A DNA stretch of 48,864 bases, taken from positions 1 to 48,864 of the forward strand of contig JBNKIR010000045.1 in the NCBI GenBank assembly GCA_050290785.1. Direction: 5' to 3'. Source of the DNA: JAAGZL01 sp050290785 (GTDB taxonomy: Bacteria; Pseudomonadota; Gammaproteobacteria; Chromatiales; Chromatiaceae). Under the pieces are notes generated by a model. The model was not told where the DNA came from and did no database searches. It was given only the letters and a program-made list of their open reading frames with translations. The position numbers and the translations under genes are program-made. This document shows positions 32,902-41,054 of the stretch, one piece after another; positions within the stretch are counted from its first letter, which is position 1, and the number at the start of each line of letters is the position of its first letter.

Positions 32902-34662
32902 ATGAAAGGCAACAACTCGCTGGAAGGTGTACTGGAGCGCCTGGTTAAGCAGGGTATGGTGGATAAGGAACAGGCCGGTATGGTTTCCAGCCTGATATCT
33001 GAAAAGAAACGTAAAAATCTACACCCCCTGGAGATCATCGCCGAGCATAACTGGGAAGACCGAAGCCATCCAGGGCGTCTGTTGAACCTGGATGTCCTGA
33101 CCGACTGGTTTGCAGAAGAGTCAGGGTTGCCCAGATATCATTTTGATCCGCTGAAGATGGATGTAGGATCCTGCACCAGTCTCATGACCTATGCCTATGC
33201 CGCCAGGTACGGCATCCTGCCGGTCAAGGTGACAGATAGCGAAGTTGTCATGGCGGTATCCTACCCGGACAACACCGAGTGGCTGGATCAGATCCAGGGC
33301 ATAGCCAAGTGCCCTATCCAGCGGGTAATGGCCAATCCTGCAGAATTGAAGTCGTACATGCTGGAGTTCTACAGCATCAGCCGGTCCATGGATAAGGCGG
33401 GACTGACCCATACCGATAAGGGTGGCATTCAGAATCTGGAACAGCTGTTTGAACTGGAGAAGACCGGATCGGTCGATGCCGATAATCAGCACATCATCAG
33501 TATCGTGGATTGGTTGATGCAGTATGCCTTTTCCCAGCGCGCCAGTGATATCCATATCGAGCCACGACGAAATCAGGGGAATGTGCGTTTCCGTATCGAC
33601 GGCGTCATGCATCAGGTATACGAGATCCCGGCCAATATCACAGCGGCGGTTATCAGCCGCATCAAGATCATGGGACGTCTCGACGTGGCGGAGAAGCGCA
33701 GACCGCAGGATGGGCGTATCAAGACGGTAACGCCCGAGGGTAAGGAGGTGGAGATGCGTCTCTCCAGTATGCCGACAGCCTTTGGGGAGAAGCTGGTGCT
33801 GCGTATCTTCGACCCGGAGGTGCTGCTGCGTGACTATGCCGGCCTGGGGTTTGGCAAGAGGGATACGGAGTCATGGAACGGGATGATCAGTCAGCCCCAT
33901 GGCATTATCCTGGTGACCGGACCTACCGGATCAGGTAAGACCACCACCCTATACACCACCCTTAAACACCTGGCGACGCCGGAGGTGAACGTCTGCACCG
34001 TGGAAGATCCGATAGAGCAGGTCGAGCCCAGCTTCAATCAGATGCAGGTGCAACACAATATAGGTCTGGATTTTGCGTCCGGGGTCAGGACCCTGCTGCG
34101 CCAGGATCCGGATATCATCATGGTGGGTGAGATACGTGACCTGGAGACGGCAGAGATGGCGGTTCAGGCATCGCTAACCGGGCATCTGGTATTGTCCACC
34201 CTGCATACCAACGACGCCCCGTCTGCCGTGGCCCGCCTGCTGGAGATAGGTGTGCCTCCATATCTGATAACCGCAACGCTACTCGGGGTGATGGCCCAGC
34301 GTCTGGTGCGTACCCTGTGTCCACACTGTAAGAAGCAGATCGAGACGAATGTTGACCAGTGGGAGTCCCTGGTCAAACCCTATACCACCAATACACCGAA
34401 AAAGATCTATGAGGCGGAAGGGTGTCTGGAGTGTCGACAGACTGGCTATCTGGGCCGTAAGGGTATCTATGAGATGTTGCCCCTGAGCGATGATCTGAAG
34501 CAACTGATCACGGATAATTTCGATCTGATCAAGTTTCGCAAGCTGGCGCTAAAGAAGGGGATGCAGCCACTGAACCTGGCGGGGGCGCAGAAGGTGGCCA
34601 AGGGTATTACCACTGTTAGTGAGGTACTTAAGGTGGCCCCGCCTCGATACGAGGCCCAATAA
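32902..34662 (+). CDS. GspE/PilB-type secretion or pilus ATPase, orphan
   Basis: The 586-residue protein belongs to the type II secretion / type IV pilus extension ATPase family. Residues about 1-160 form an MshE/GspE N-terminal domain. The ATPase core has Walker A GPTGSGKTTTLYTT (Lys346), the Asp box DPDIIMVGEIRDLETAEMA and the His box TGHLVLSTLHTNDA. A zinc tetracysteine module is C473-x2-C476 and C508-x2-C511. No pilin, inner-membrane platform or secretin gene is next to it, so it is an orphan; GspE family members in such positions often serve pili encoded elsewhere. GGGGGAATA precedes the ATG. A terminator follows directly. Confidence 0.9.
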   Translation: MKGNNSLEGVLERLVKQGMVDKEQAGMVSSLISEKKRKNLHPLEIIAEHNWEDRSHPGRLLNLDVLTDWFAEESGLPRYHFDPLKMDVGSCTSLMTYAYAARYGILPVKVTDSEVVMAVSYPDNTEWLDQIQGIAKCPIQRVMANPAELKSYMLEFYSISRSMDKAGLTHTDKGGIQNLEQLFELEKTGSVDADNQHIISIVDWLMQYAFSQRASDIHIEPRRNQGNVRFRIDGVMHQVYEIPANITAAVISRIKIMGRLDVAEKRRPQDGRIKTVTPEGKEVEMRLSSMPTAFGEKLVLRIFDPEVLLRDYAGLGFGKRDTESWNGMISQPHGIILVTGPTGSGKTTTLYTTLKHLATPEVNVCTVEDPIEQVEPSFNQMQVQHNIGLDFASGVRTLLRQDPDIIMVGEIRDLETAEMAVQASLTGHLVLSTLHTNDAPSAVARLLEIGVPPYLITATLLGVMAQRLVRTLCPHCKKQIETNVDQWESLVKPYTTNTPKKIYEAEGCLECRQTGYLGRKGIYEMLPLSDDLKQLITDNFDLIKFRKLALKKGMQPLNLAGAQKVAKGITTVSEVLKVAPPRYEAQ

Positions 34663-34663
34663 A

Positions 34664-34714
34664 GAGGGGGCGCACCTGCTTTTTGTTTGAAAACACAGAT
34701 GCGCCCCCTTTTTG
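34664..34714. terminator. Terminator between the ATPase and the convergent small gene
   Basis: GAGGGGGCGCA and TGCGCCCCC form a nine to ten base stem with a long, AT-rich loop, followed by TTTTT. It sits between the plus-strand ATPase and the minus-strand gene ending at 34718, so it may serve both; the T-run supports the plus strand best. Confidence 0.8.
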
Positions 34715-34717
34715 CGA

Positions 34718-35107
34718 TCACTCTTTTTTGGATTTGCTCGCTATGCCGCCCACCAGCACCAGGCCTAATGCGATAGCGCCATAGTGATTCCAGAAATCAC
34801 GTTTACGGTCACTAAGGGAATACTCGGCCTCCATTTCGGCCTTATATTGCGGCTCGAGATCTCCTACTGAAAACTCCGGAATATTGATTGCCATAATCTC
34901 ACAATCCCAGGTCCATATGTCTGCACCAAAGATGCCGAATCTCTTGCAGGCATAGCCTACTTCATAGCCCTGCTCCAGGGATGGTGCACCCTCTATCTCA
35001 AACAGCTCATCTCCGGTCTGGAAGAACAGAGGGACGCCTTTGGCAAAACTTATGCTTGGGATAGTAAGAAGGGCAATGAAACAGAGTGACCAGATGTGTT
35101 TCTTCAT
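34718..35107 (-). CDS. Small exported protein with C-terminal membrane anchor, unknown
   Basis: The 129-residue product has a signal peptide (MKKHIWSLCFIALLTIPSIS, cleavage after SFA), an exported part with two cysteines (YACKRFG and WDCEIM), an acidic middle (KAEMEAEYSLSD) and a C-terminal hydrophobic helix (GAIALGLVLVGGIA) with a lysine-rich end. I recognise no family. GGAGAAAATA precedes the start. It converges on the orphan ATPase gene at a terminator. Confidence 0.75.
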   Translation of the reverse strand: MKKHIWSLCFIALLTIPSISFAKGVPLFFQTGDELFEIEGAPSLEQGYEVGYACKRFGIFGADIWTWDCEIMAINIPEFSVGDLEPQYKAEMEAEYSLSDRKRDFWNHYGAIALGLVLVGGIASKSKKE

Positions 35108-35243
35108 TATTTTCTCCTTGTCGCGAATAAACTTATTATGAGTTTTATGTGAGATGGATCCTGCTTATTATTCTCGACGACCATTATATCCATCGGTCAG
35201 TAATTCTCTAGCTATCTCATTTATAAATGATCCGTATTGTGAG

Positions 35244-35633
35244 TTACATCGTAGTGAGTACGTATCTGGTGCCTACGAAAGTAAGCGTAAACAGGAATGC
35301 GACAAAATAGTGAAACTTGTTGTTGCTGTCTATGCCCCTCTGCCCCCTGCGCCGCGACATCCTCAGGGCAATGTAACCTGCCACGAACGGGGTCAGGCAT
35401 AGGTTCAGGAGGCGTGCCCAGCCAAAGGGTATTAACGGCTCGTCCAGGATCCAAACACTAATAGACGCCAAGAGCGCGGCGGTCAGAAACGTAAAGATGA
35501 TGGCCAGAATATAAATGGGTTTTTCACTCTTGTTCTCGAAAAACGACAGCAGGATGTCCCAGGGAAAATAGAAGATCGCATTGAGGATAAAACCTCCGAT
35601 CTCTGCCAGGGCCAGCAGTACCAGTTCTTCCAT
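35244..35633 (-). CDS. Integral membrane protein, unknown
   Basis: The 129-residue product has three or four hydrophobic segments (about residues 3-30, 38-62, 66-90 and 108-125) and a basic loop RMSRRRGQRGID. The N-terminal stretch LLALAEIGGFILNAIFYFPW and the lack of a signal peptide fit a multi-pass inner-membrane protein. It lies upstream of the exported protein gene on the same strand, with a 136-base gap that may hold a gene remnant. Confidence 0.7.
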   Translation of the reverse strand: MEELVLLALAEIGGFILNAIFYFPWDILLSFFENKSEKPIYILAIIFTFLTAALLASISVWILDEPLIPFGWARLLNLCLTPFVAGYIALRMSRRRGQRGIDSNNKFHYFVAFLFTLTFVGTRYVLTTM

Positions 35634-35713
35634 ACGATTTGATCCTTCTTTCTTTTGTTCTCGTCCCTGTTTTGAAGCGTAGGAACTAGATTAGATTTAT
35701 GCTTAGGCCGGGT

Positions 35714-35951
35714 TTTCCCCCTCACCCCAAACCCCTCTCGGCTTTGGCCTCCTGCATCGCTCTCGATAATTGCTCCTGCATTATTCTACCTTCGCCCGTC
35801 CATGGGCTCGTACCTCCTCCATCCCTGGAGTCGTCGCCCCAAGGGGCGAGGGGCTTTATTGCTGAACGTCATTTACATCCTCTGTCTTATCTAACAATAA
35901 CCAATTGTCTTCTCCCTAAAGGGCATCAAGTTTGGGGATGAGGGGGAGGGC
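35714..35951. repeat. Dispersed intergenic repeat, second locus
   Basis: This lies in the 370-base gene-free gap 35634-36003. The left end (CCCCCTCACCCCAAACCCC) and right end (GTTTGGGGATGAGGGGGAG) are inverted relative to each other and match the elements at 30984 and 39597. Inside is a separate palindrome, CGCCCCAAGGGGCG (35834-35847). The rest of the gap shows nothing else I can name. Confidence 0.6.
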
Positions 35952-36003
35952 TATTCATTTTCTCCGGGTTGGAGAAATGTCGATGGCAAACCGGAGACCA
36001 CGC

Positions 36004-38421
36004 TCACTTTGACTTGCGTCTTCTCCGTTTCTGCTTGAACAGCAACGGCACCACCTCATCAAAGCTGGCGACAAAGTGCACCTTTATCCCCTTGGTGATG
36101 TGCTCCGGCACCTCTTCATAATCGCCCTGGTTGTCCTTGGGGATGATCAGCTCCTTGATGCCGCTGCGCCGGGCCGCGATCACCTTCTCGCGGATACCGC
36201 CCACCGGGAACACCTCGCCGGTCAGGGTCATCTCCCCGGTCATGGCCAGGGGGCGGTCCAGTTGTTCATCGCGCGCCAGCGACAGCATGGCGCTGGCCAT
36301 GGTGATGCCGGCGCTGGGTCCGTCCTTGGGGGTGGCCCCGGCCGGTACGTGCAGATGGATAAAGCTCTTCTTGAAGAAGGCCGGGTCGGCCCCGAACTCC
36401 TCGGCGTGACTGACCACATGACTGTAGGCGATCTCTGCCGATTCGCGCATCACGTCGCCCAGTTGTCCGGTAAGCTTCAGACCGCGGCCGAAGGTGTGGA
36501 TGCAGGCCGCCTCTATGGTAAGGGTGGCTCCGCCCATGGCGGTCCAGGCCAGACCGGTGACAATACCTGCGCCGCTCAGGCTGCGGTCGTCGCGGAACAG
36601 CGGATTGCCCAGATAATCCTTCAACTCATCCGGGGCCACCGTGATGGGTGGCTTGGTCCCCTCCAGGATCTTGACCACCGACTTGCGCACGATCTTGCCG
36701 ATCTGCTTCTCCAGCCTGCGCACCCCGGCGTCACGGGCGTAGCCTTCGATGATGGCCCGCATGCTGGCGGCGGGGATCTTGACCTGACTGCGCTTGAGTC
36801 CGGCCCGCTCCAGTTGCCGCGGCAGCAGATAGCGGCGGGCGATCTGCAGCTTCTCGCTGGCGATATAGCCGGATAGTGGGATCACCTCCATGCGGTCCAG
36901 CAGGGGACGGGGGATGGTGTCCAGTTGATTGGCGGTGCAGAGGAACAGCACCTTGGAGAGGTCGAAGCGCAGGTCCAGATAGTGATCCAGAAACTCATGG
37001 TTCTGTTCCGGGTCCAGCACCTCCAGCAGGGCAGAGGCGGGATCACCCTGATAGGACGCCCCCACCTTGTCGATCTCATCCAGCATGATCACCGGGTTCT
37101 CCGTGCCTACCTCCTTCATGGACTGGATGAACTTGCCGGGCATGGCCCCGATGTAGGTGCGGCGGTGGCCCTTGATCTCGGCCTCATCCCGGATCCCGCC
37201 CAGGGAGAAGCGGAAGAACTTGCGTCCCAGGGCCTCGGCGATGGAGTGACCGATAGAGGTCTTGCCCACGCCGGGCGGGCCCACGAACAGCACGATGGAG
37301 CCACTGATCTCCTTCTTCATGATGCCCACGGCCAGGAACTCCAGGATGCGCTCCTTAACGTCATCCAGACCGTAGTGGTCCTTGTCCAGGGCCTTGCCGG
37401 CGTAGGCCAGATCCAGCTTGTCCTTCGAATGCACGCCCCAGGGCAACAGGGTGATCCAGTCCAGATAGTTTCTGGTCACGGCATATTCCGGAGATCCGGT
37501 CTCCAGCATGGAGAGCTTATCCATCTCCTCATCCACCCGCGCTTGGGCCTGATCGGTCAGGGTCAGTTCCTGCAGACGCTCCTTGAATCTGTCCAGTTCG
37601 GCGGTGCGGTCATCCTTGGCGATCCCCAGTTCCTGTTGGATCGATCTCAGCTGCTCCTTGAGAAAGAAATCGCGCTGCTGTTTGTCTATGCGCCTCTCCA
37701 CCGACTGGCGGATCTTGTGCTGGGTCTTGGCCATCTCCAGCTCGTTGTTGAGCAGGACCATCACCTTCTCCATGCGCTTCAGGATATCGATGGCCTCCAG
37801 TACATCCTGCAACTGCTCCTTATTGGACGAGGTCAGGCTGGCGGCAAAGTCGGCCAGATGGGACGGGTCCTCCGGACCGATGCGGTCAACGAACATGCGC
37901 AACTCTTCCGAATACAGGGGGTTGAGGGGCAGCAGTTCCTTGATGGTGTTGATGATGGCCAGGGCGTAGGCCTTGATCTCCTTGGACTGCTTATCGCCGG
38001 ACTCGGGCAGATACTCCACCTGGGCCATGAATGGATCGCTTTTGGTGACGACGCTGTCTATCCGGAAGCGCTGCACGAACTCAACCATGACATGCAGCCG
38101 GTCTTCGATCTGCTGAATGCGGTGGACACGACCCACCACGCCGATCTTGCAGAAATCATTCGGTTCTGCGGTCTCGGCGCTCTCGGCGTCGGCCATGATG
38201 ATGCCCAGGACGTTGGTGCCTTTCTCCGCCATGGAGTTAAAGGTGGGGGCCCAGTGCTCCTCCTCCATGATCAACGGCACCGCCTGACCGGGAAAGAATG
38301 GCCTGCTGGTCACCGGCAACAGATGGATCACCCCTGGCATCACCTCGCCCGGTTTCACTAGGGCATTGTCCAGATCAAAGATCTCTTCTTCGATTTCTAT
38401 GGTGTTATTGTTATCGTTCAT
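36004..38421 (-). CDS. lon: ATP-dependent Lon protease
   Basis: Lon degrades damaged and regulatory proteins in the cytoplasm. The 805-residue protein (E. coli 784) has an N-terminal substrate-binding domain (about 30-240), a coiled-coil, the AAA+ module with Walker A GPPGVGKT (Lys387), and the serine-lysine protease domain with S703 (KDGPSAGIT) and K746 (GGIREKVIA). The N-terminus is longer and more acidic than E. coli Lon (MNDNNNTIEIEEEIFDL). It is not next to clpX or hupB, the usual neighbours of the main lon, so it may be a second Lon paralogue; that is inference. The gene is alone on the minus strand between repeat-rich gaps. Confidence 0.95.
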   Translation of the reverse strand: MNDNNNTIEIEEEIFDLDNALVKPGEVMPGVIHLLPVTSRPFFPGQAVPLIMEEEHWAPTFNSMAEKGTNVLGIIMADAESAETAEPNDFCKIGVVGRVHRIQQIEDRLHVMVEFVQRFRIDSVVTKSDPFMAQVEYLPESGDKQSKEIKAYALAIINTIKELLPLNPLYSEELRMFVDRIGPEDPSHLADFAASLTSSNKEQLQDVLEAIDILKRMEKVMVLLNNELEMAKTQHKIRQSVERRIDKQQRDFFLKEQLRSIQQELGIAKDDRTAELDRFKERLQELTLTDQAQARVDEEMDKLSMLETGSPEYAVTRNYLDWITLLPWGVHSKDKLDLAYAGKALDKDHYGLDDVKERILEFLAVGIMKKEISGSIVLFVGPPGVGKTSIGHSIAEALGRKFFRFSLGGIRDEAEIKGHRRTYIGAMPGKFIQSMKEVGTENPVIMLDEIDKVGASYQGDPASALLEVLDPEQNHEFLDHYLDLRFDLSKVLFLCTANQLDTIPRPLLDRMEVIPLSGYIASEKLQIARRYLLPRQLERAGLKRSQVKIPAASMRAIIEGYARDAGVRRLEKQIGKIVRKSVVKILEGTKPPITVAPDELKDYLGNPLFRDDRSLSGAGIVTGLAWTAMGGATLTIEAACIHTFGRGLKLTGQLGDVMRESAEIAYSHVVSHAEEFGADPAFFKKSFIHLHVPAGATPKDGPSAGITMASAMLSLARDEQLDRPLAMTGEMTLTGEVFPVGGIREKVIAARRSGIKELIIPKDNQGDYEEVPEHITKGIKVHFVASFDEVVPLLFKQKRRRRKSK

Positions 38422-38641
38422 GGCTCCCGGCTATATCCTTTATGCGAATCCCATAGACCAATATTAGCAACTGTACGGTATTTGGCGCGGAATGGCGCAT
38501 TGCTGTAATTGTCTGCTAAAGACAATATCAGGACGACGGTTTGGTTTTACAACCTCAAAATATTATCCCGCGACTAGATCAAGGGATTCATTTCCTTTCT
38601 CCCCTTGGGAGGTACGGGATGAGCTTAACAATCAACCACAA

Positions 38642-38669
38642 CGTCATCCACGCGTAGGCGGGGATCTGG
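38642..38669. repeat. GTCATCC...GCGGGGATC palindromic repeat, degenerate copy
   Basis: CGTCATCCACGCGTAGGCGGGG lies in the 346-base gap between lon and rsmA. It matches, with mismatches, the cleaner copy at 39808-39834 (CGTCATCCCCGCGCAGGCGG then GGATC) and a related one near the window end. These are short imperfect palindromes of the kind found dispersed in many proteobacteria. Confidence 0.6.
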
Positions 38670-38679
38670 TAGGAGCCTG

Positions 38680-38766
38680 CTCCTGTGGGCGAAAGGTTTT
38701 GCATATAACCAAAGGGATCGCTCAGGGGACTGGGCCCCTACACTTAGAGTCGCTCCTGTGGGCGAT
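38680..38766. repeat. CTCCTGTGGGCGA repeat, with a second partial unit
   Basis: The unit 38680-38742 starts CTCCTGTGGGCGA and ends CTCAGGGGACTGGGCCCCTA, aligning with 19225-19287. A second copy of its start (GCTCCTGTGGGCGAT, 38752-38766) follows directly and touches the rsmA stop codon at 38769. Just upstream is a complementary AGGAGCCTGCTCCT. The rest of this gene-free gap (38422-38641) is unremarkable. Confidence 0.6.
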
Positions 38767-38768
38767 TA

Positions 38769-39566
38769 CTAAGATAAATCAACAACCCCATTCCCCAACC
38801 GCACGAACGCCTCCACATCCAACTGCTCCGCCCGCAGGCCGGGATCGATCCCCAAACCCTGCATGGTCTCCGCATCCATCAGCTCCCGCAGACTGTTGCG
38901 CAGGGTCTTGCGTCGCTGCGAAAAGGCCTGGGCCACCACCTGGGCAAACAGCCTCTGATCCCGGATCTCAAAGCGCGGAACAGCAAACGGTACCAACCGG
39001 ACAAAGGCGGAATCCACCTTCGGCGCCGGCCGAAACGCCCCCGGGCCGATATCAAACAGATGGGTCACATCACACTGCGCCTGCAGCATCACTGAGAGCC
39101 TTCCGTACTGCTTATTGCCCGGCTCCGCCACCATGCGCAGCACCACCTCCTTCTGCAGCATAAAGTGCATGTCGCGGATACAGTGCGAACGCTCCAGCAG
39201 ATGAAACAGGATCGGAGTGGAGATGTTATAGGGCAGGTTGCCTACCACCCGCAGCCGCTCCCCGGCCGGGGCCAGGCCGCACAGGTCGAATTTCAGGATA
39301 TCCGCGCAGTGGATACGCAACTCCCCGATAGGGCCGCACATCTGCGCCAGCGGGGCGATCAGATCCCGGTCCAGCTCCACCGCATCCATGCCCCCTGCTG
39401 CGCGCAACAACTCCTTGGTGATGGCCCCCTGACCGGGGCCGATCTCTACCAGATGCTCATCGGGATGGGGGGAGATACTCTGTACAATCCTGCTGATAAT
39501 GCCGGGGTCGTGCAGAAAATTCTGGCCGAAGCGTTTTCGGGCTCTATGTGCTGGTGGGTTGGTCAT
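38769..39566 (-). CDS. rsmA: 16S rRNA (A1518/A1519-N6)-dimethyltransferase
   Basis: RsmA (KsgA) dimethylates two adjacent adenines near the 3' end of 16S rRNA, a late step in 30S assembly. The ATG at 39566 gives 265 residues (E. coli 273) beginning MTNPPAHRARKRFGQNFLHD. The SAM-binding motif I is LVEIGPGQGAITKEL and the catalytic motif IV is NLPYNIST (about residue 108-115). The C-terminal small domain follows. The usual partners surA, pdxA and apaG are not adjacent, so it stands alone here. The end of the gene touches a dispersed repeat. Confidence 0.96.
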   Translation of the reverse strand: MTNPPAHRARKRFGQNFLHDPGIISRIVQSISPHPDEHLVEIGPGQGAITKELLRAAGGMDAVELDRDLIAPLAQMCGPIGELRIHCADILKFDLCGLAPAGERLRVVGNLPYNISTPILFHLLERSHCIRDMHFMLQKEVVLRMVAEPGNKQYGRLSVMLQAQCDVTHLFDIGPGAFRPAPKVDSAFVRLVPFAVPRFEIRDQRLFAQVVAQAFSQRRKTLRNSLRELMDAETMQGLGIDPGLRAEQLDVEAFVRLGNGVVDLS

Positions 39567-39596
39567 GGGGGTAATGATATCACCACAATCAAATAA

Positions 39597-39740
39597 GTCC
39601 CCTCTCCCTTCTGCCCAATAGAACATTCCCGGTGGAGAGGGTTAGGGTGATGGCGACAACTATCCATAACATTCAAAGCTTAAAAAGTGTTTTGTACCCT
39701 TCTCCGTTGGGGGAGAAGGTCTGGGGATGAGGGGGGAAAC
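39597..39740. repeat. Dispersed intergenic repeat, third locus
   Basis: This lies in the 322-base gap between rsmA and the MarR gene. CCCCTCTCCCTTCTGCCC pairs with GGTGGAGAGGGTTAGGGTGA (39598-39653), and a second arm is CCTTCTCCGTTGGGGGAGAA then TCTGGGGATGAGGGGGG (39697-39736). It belongs to the same family as 30984-31090 and 35714-35951. Confidence 0.6.
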
Positions 39741-39807
39741 TATACGCTAACCAAAAGGCCCAAAAAGAGATGGGAATTAAATTAAAACCCCAATCCACCC
39801 ACCACAC

Positions 39808-39834
39808 CGTCATCCCCGCGCAGGCGGGGATCTA
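39808..39834. repeat. GTCATCCCCGCGCAGGCGGG palindromic repeat
   Basis: A near-perfect inverted repeat, CATCCCCGC GCA GGCGGGGATC-like, lies 17 bases ahead of the MarR operator. It could fold as a strong hairpin on either strand. It is related to 38642-38669 and 48397-48427. Confidence 0.65.
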
Positions 39835-39850
39835 GGGTTATATCAATAAA

Positions 39851-39866
39851 AGTTGTATATACAACT
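39851..39866. promoter_or_regulatory. Palindromic operator upstream of the MarR gene
   Basis: AGTTGTATATACAACT is a perfect 16-bp palindrome 22 bases before the MarR start codon. The identical sequence occurs once more, in front of the downstream tautomerase gene. MarR proteins bind palindromes of this size, so this is very probably the autoregulatory operator. Confidence 0.8.
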
Positions 39867-39888
39867 ACTATATGCTAGCCTTCATATC

Positions 39889-40311
39889 ATGTTCGAAGAG
39901 TGCCTGTACTTTAATAGCAACGCCCTGGCGCGCACGGTAAGCCAGATATGGACCGAGGCGTACAAGCCATTCGGCCTGTCACCGTCCCACGCCTTCATGT
40001 TGCGAGCGGTCCTGGCCAAGCCGGGTTTGATGCCGCGCGAGCTGGCCAAGGAACTCAGACTTTCCCGCTCAACGGTAACCCGCTTTCTGGATAGCCTGGA
40101 AGAGAGGAAATACCTGATACGGAAGATGACAACCCAGGACGGGAGGGAGATCCAGGTATTTCCCACCAAAAAGGCCATGCAGATTCACCAGGATCTGGAC
40201 CGGACAGGAAAGAACCTCTCCAAATTGATGGGAAAGACCATAGGGCAGGACGACCTGGCGCAGGCTGTTGCCAACCTGCGCAAACTGCAAAATATCCTGG
40301 AGACAGGCTAA
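39889..40311 (+). CDS. MarR-family transcriptional regulator
   Basis: The ATG at 39889 gives 140 residues: an N-terminal dimerisation helix (MFEECLYFNSNALARTVSQI), then a winged helix-turn-helix at about residues 45-95 (MPRELAKELRLSRSTVTRFL, then the wing region KMTTQDGREIQVFPTKK), then a C-terminal helix. Family members repress nearby genes and release DNA on binding a phenolic ligand or oxidation. There is one Cys (C5), which might act as a redox switch, but this is speculative. Two identical palindromes, at 39851 and 40330, suggest it controls itself and the tautomerase gene 56 bases downstream. A longer upstream start would run through the palindrome and is unlikely. Confidence 0.88.
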   Translation: MFEECLYFNSNALARTVSQIWTEAYKPFGLSPSHAFMLRAVLAKPGLMPRELAKELRLSRSTVTRFLDSLEERKYLIRKMTTQDGREIQVFPTKKAMQIHQDLDRTGKNLSKLMGKTIGQDDLAQAVANLRKLQNILETG

Positions 40312-40329
40312 ACATTTTTTTACCACGAC

Positions 40330-40345
40330 AGTTGTATATACAACT
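40330..40345. promoter_or_regulatory. Second copy of the MarR palindrome, upstream of the tautomerase
   Basis: AGTTGTATATACAACT occurs again, base for base, 22 bases before the tautomerase ATG, the same distance as at the MarR gene. It overlaps where a core promoter would lie, so binding there would repress. Confidence 0.8.
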
Positions 40346-40367
40346 ATATTTACAGAGGAGTACGAAG

Positions 40368-40763
40368 ATGCCATACATAAACATTCGACTGGGAACCGGT
40401 CTGGATAACGCACAGAGAGCCCAACTCTATGAACAGACCACATCCCTGATGAACAGGATTATGGGAAAGCGCCGCGAGGTCACCGTCGTGCACATCCAGG
40501 AGTCGGCCCCAGGATTCTGGTCAACCAATGCCAAACTGCTTACGTCCGCTGATCCGGTAGGGGCATACGTGGATATAAAGGTAACTGAAGGCACCAATAC
40601 ACCTGACGAAAAGGCAGAGATGATCGCGCAGACGGTGCAGATGCTGCAAAACGTTGTCGGGACGATCCAGGAGGCCTGCTATGTGGTCATAGACGACATC
40701 CCGGCCAACTCATGGGGGTATGACGGGAAAACGCAGGCAGAGAGGGCTGGTTCTAATTATTGA
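40368..40763 (+). CDS. Tautomerase-superfamily protein (4-OT/MIF fold)
   Basis: The ATG at 40368, behind AGAGGAGTACGAAG, gives 131 residues. Removal of Met leaves the N-terminal catalytic Pro (MPYINIRLGTGLDN) typical of 4-oxalocrotonate tautomerase and relatives. The length is that of a fused double 4-OT unit, with HIQESAPGFW in the first half and ACYVVIDDIPANSWGYDGKT in the second; the IDDIPxxxWGxxGxT end resembles 4-OT subunits. The gene follows marR and is probably repressed by it. The substrate may be an aromatic or dicarbonyl compound; this is inferred from the family. Confidence 0.85.
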   Translation: MPYINIRLGTGLDNAQRAQLYEQTTSLMNRIMGKRREVTVVHIQESAPGFWSTNAKLLTSADPVGAYVDIKVTEGTNTPDEKAEMIAQTVQMLQNVVGTIQEACYVVIDDIPANSWGYDGKTQAERAGSNY

Positions 40764-41054
40764 AGGTGGGGTGCACGTCCAATCTCCATATCCTAATCGC
40801 GCCGCTCAATCACGGCGTTTAATTTCCCTGTTTATACAGCGGTTGAGAAATTTCAATTTAATTTTGGTTCATGGCCTATTCTTTAATTGGTGATGTTCGC
40901 GGTACGAGTATGGGGATGTGATGTAGATGTGTAAGCAGGTCGTGCACTGTGTTGCCTTACTTACCCTCGTTGGAGTAGATCCGGCGTTCGTTTTCCCTGT
41001 CGTACAAGAAATGCCGAGCATGCAATCGAATACCAATAACCAGGGAAAACCGAT

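Noticed and set aside
35168..35277. Minus-strand open stretch reading ...FINEIARELLTDGYNGRRE then stop
   Set aside because: It looks protein-like but has no start codon and begins at a stop. It may be a gene remnant, but the evidence is too thin to list.
36925..38361. 478-codon open frame on the plus strand opposite lon
   Set aside because: Shadow of lon; its product is low in sense and rich in His/Gln/Leu, as expected from a reversed coding strand.
38492..39163. 223-codon plus-strand frame in and after the lon-rsmA gap
   Set aside because: It runs through repeats and then opposite rsmA; the product is Pro/Ala-rich without domains.
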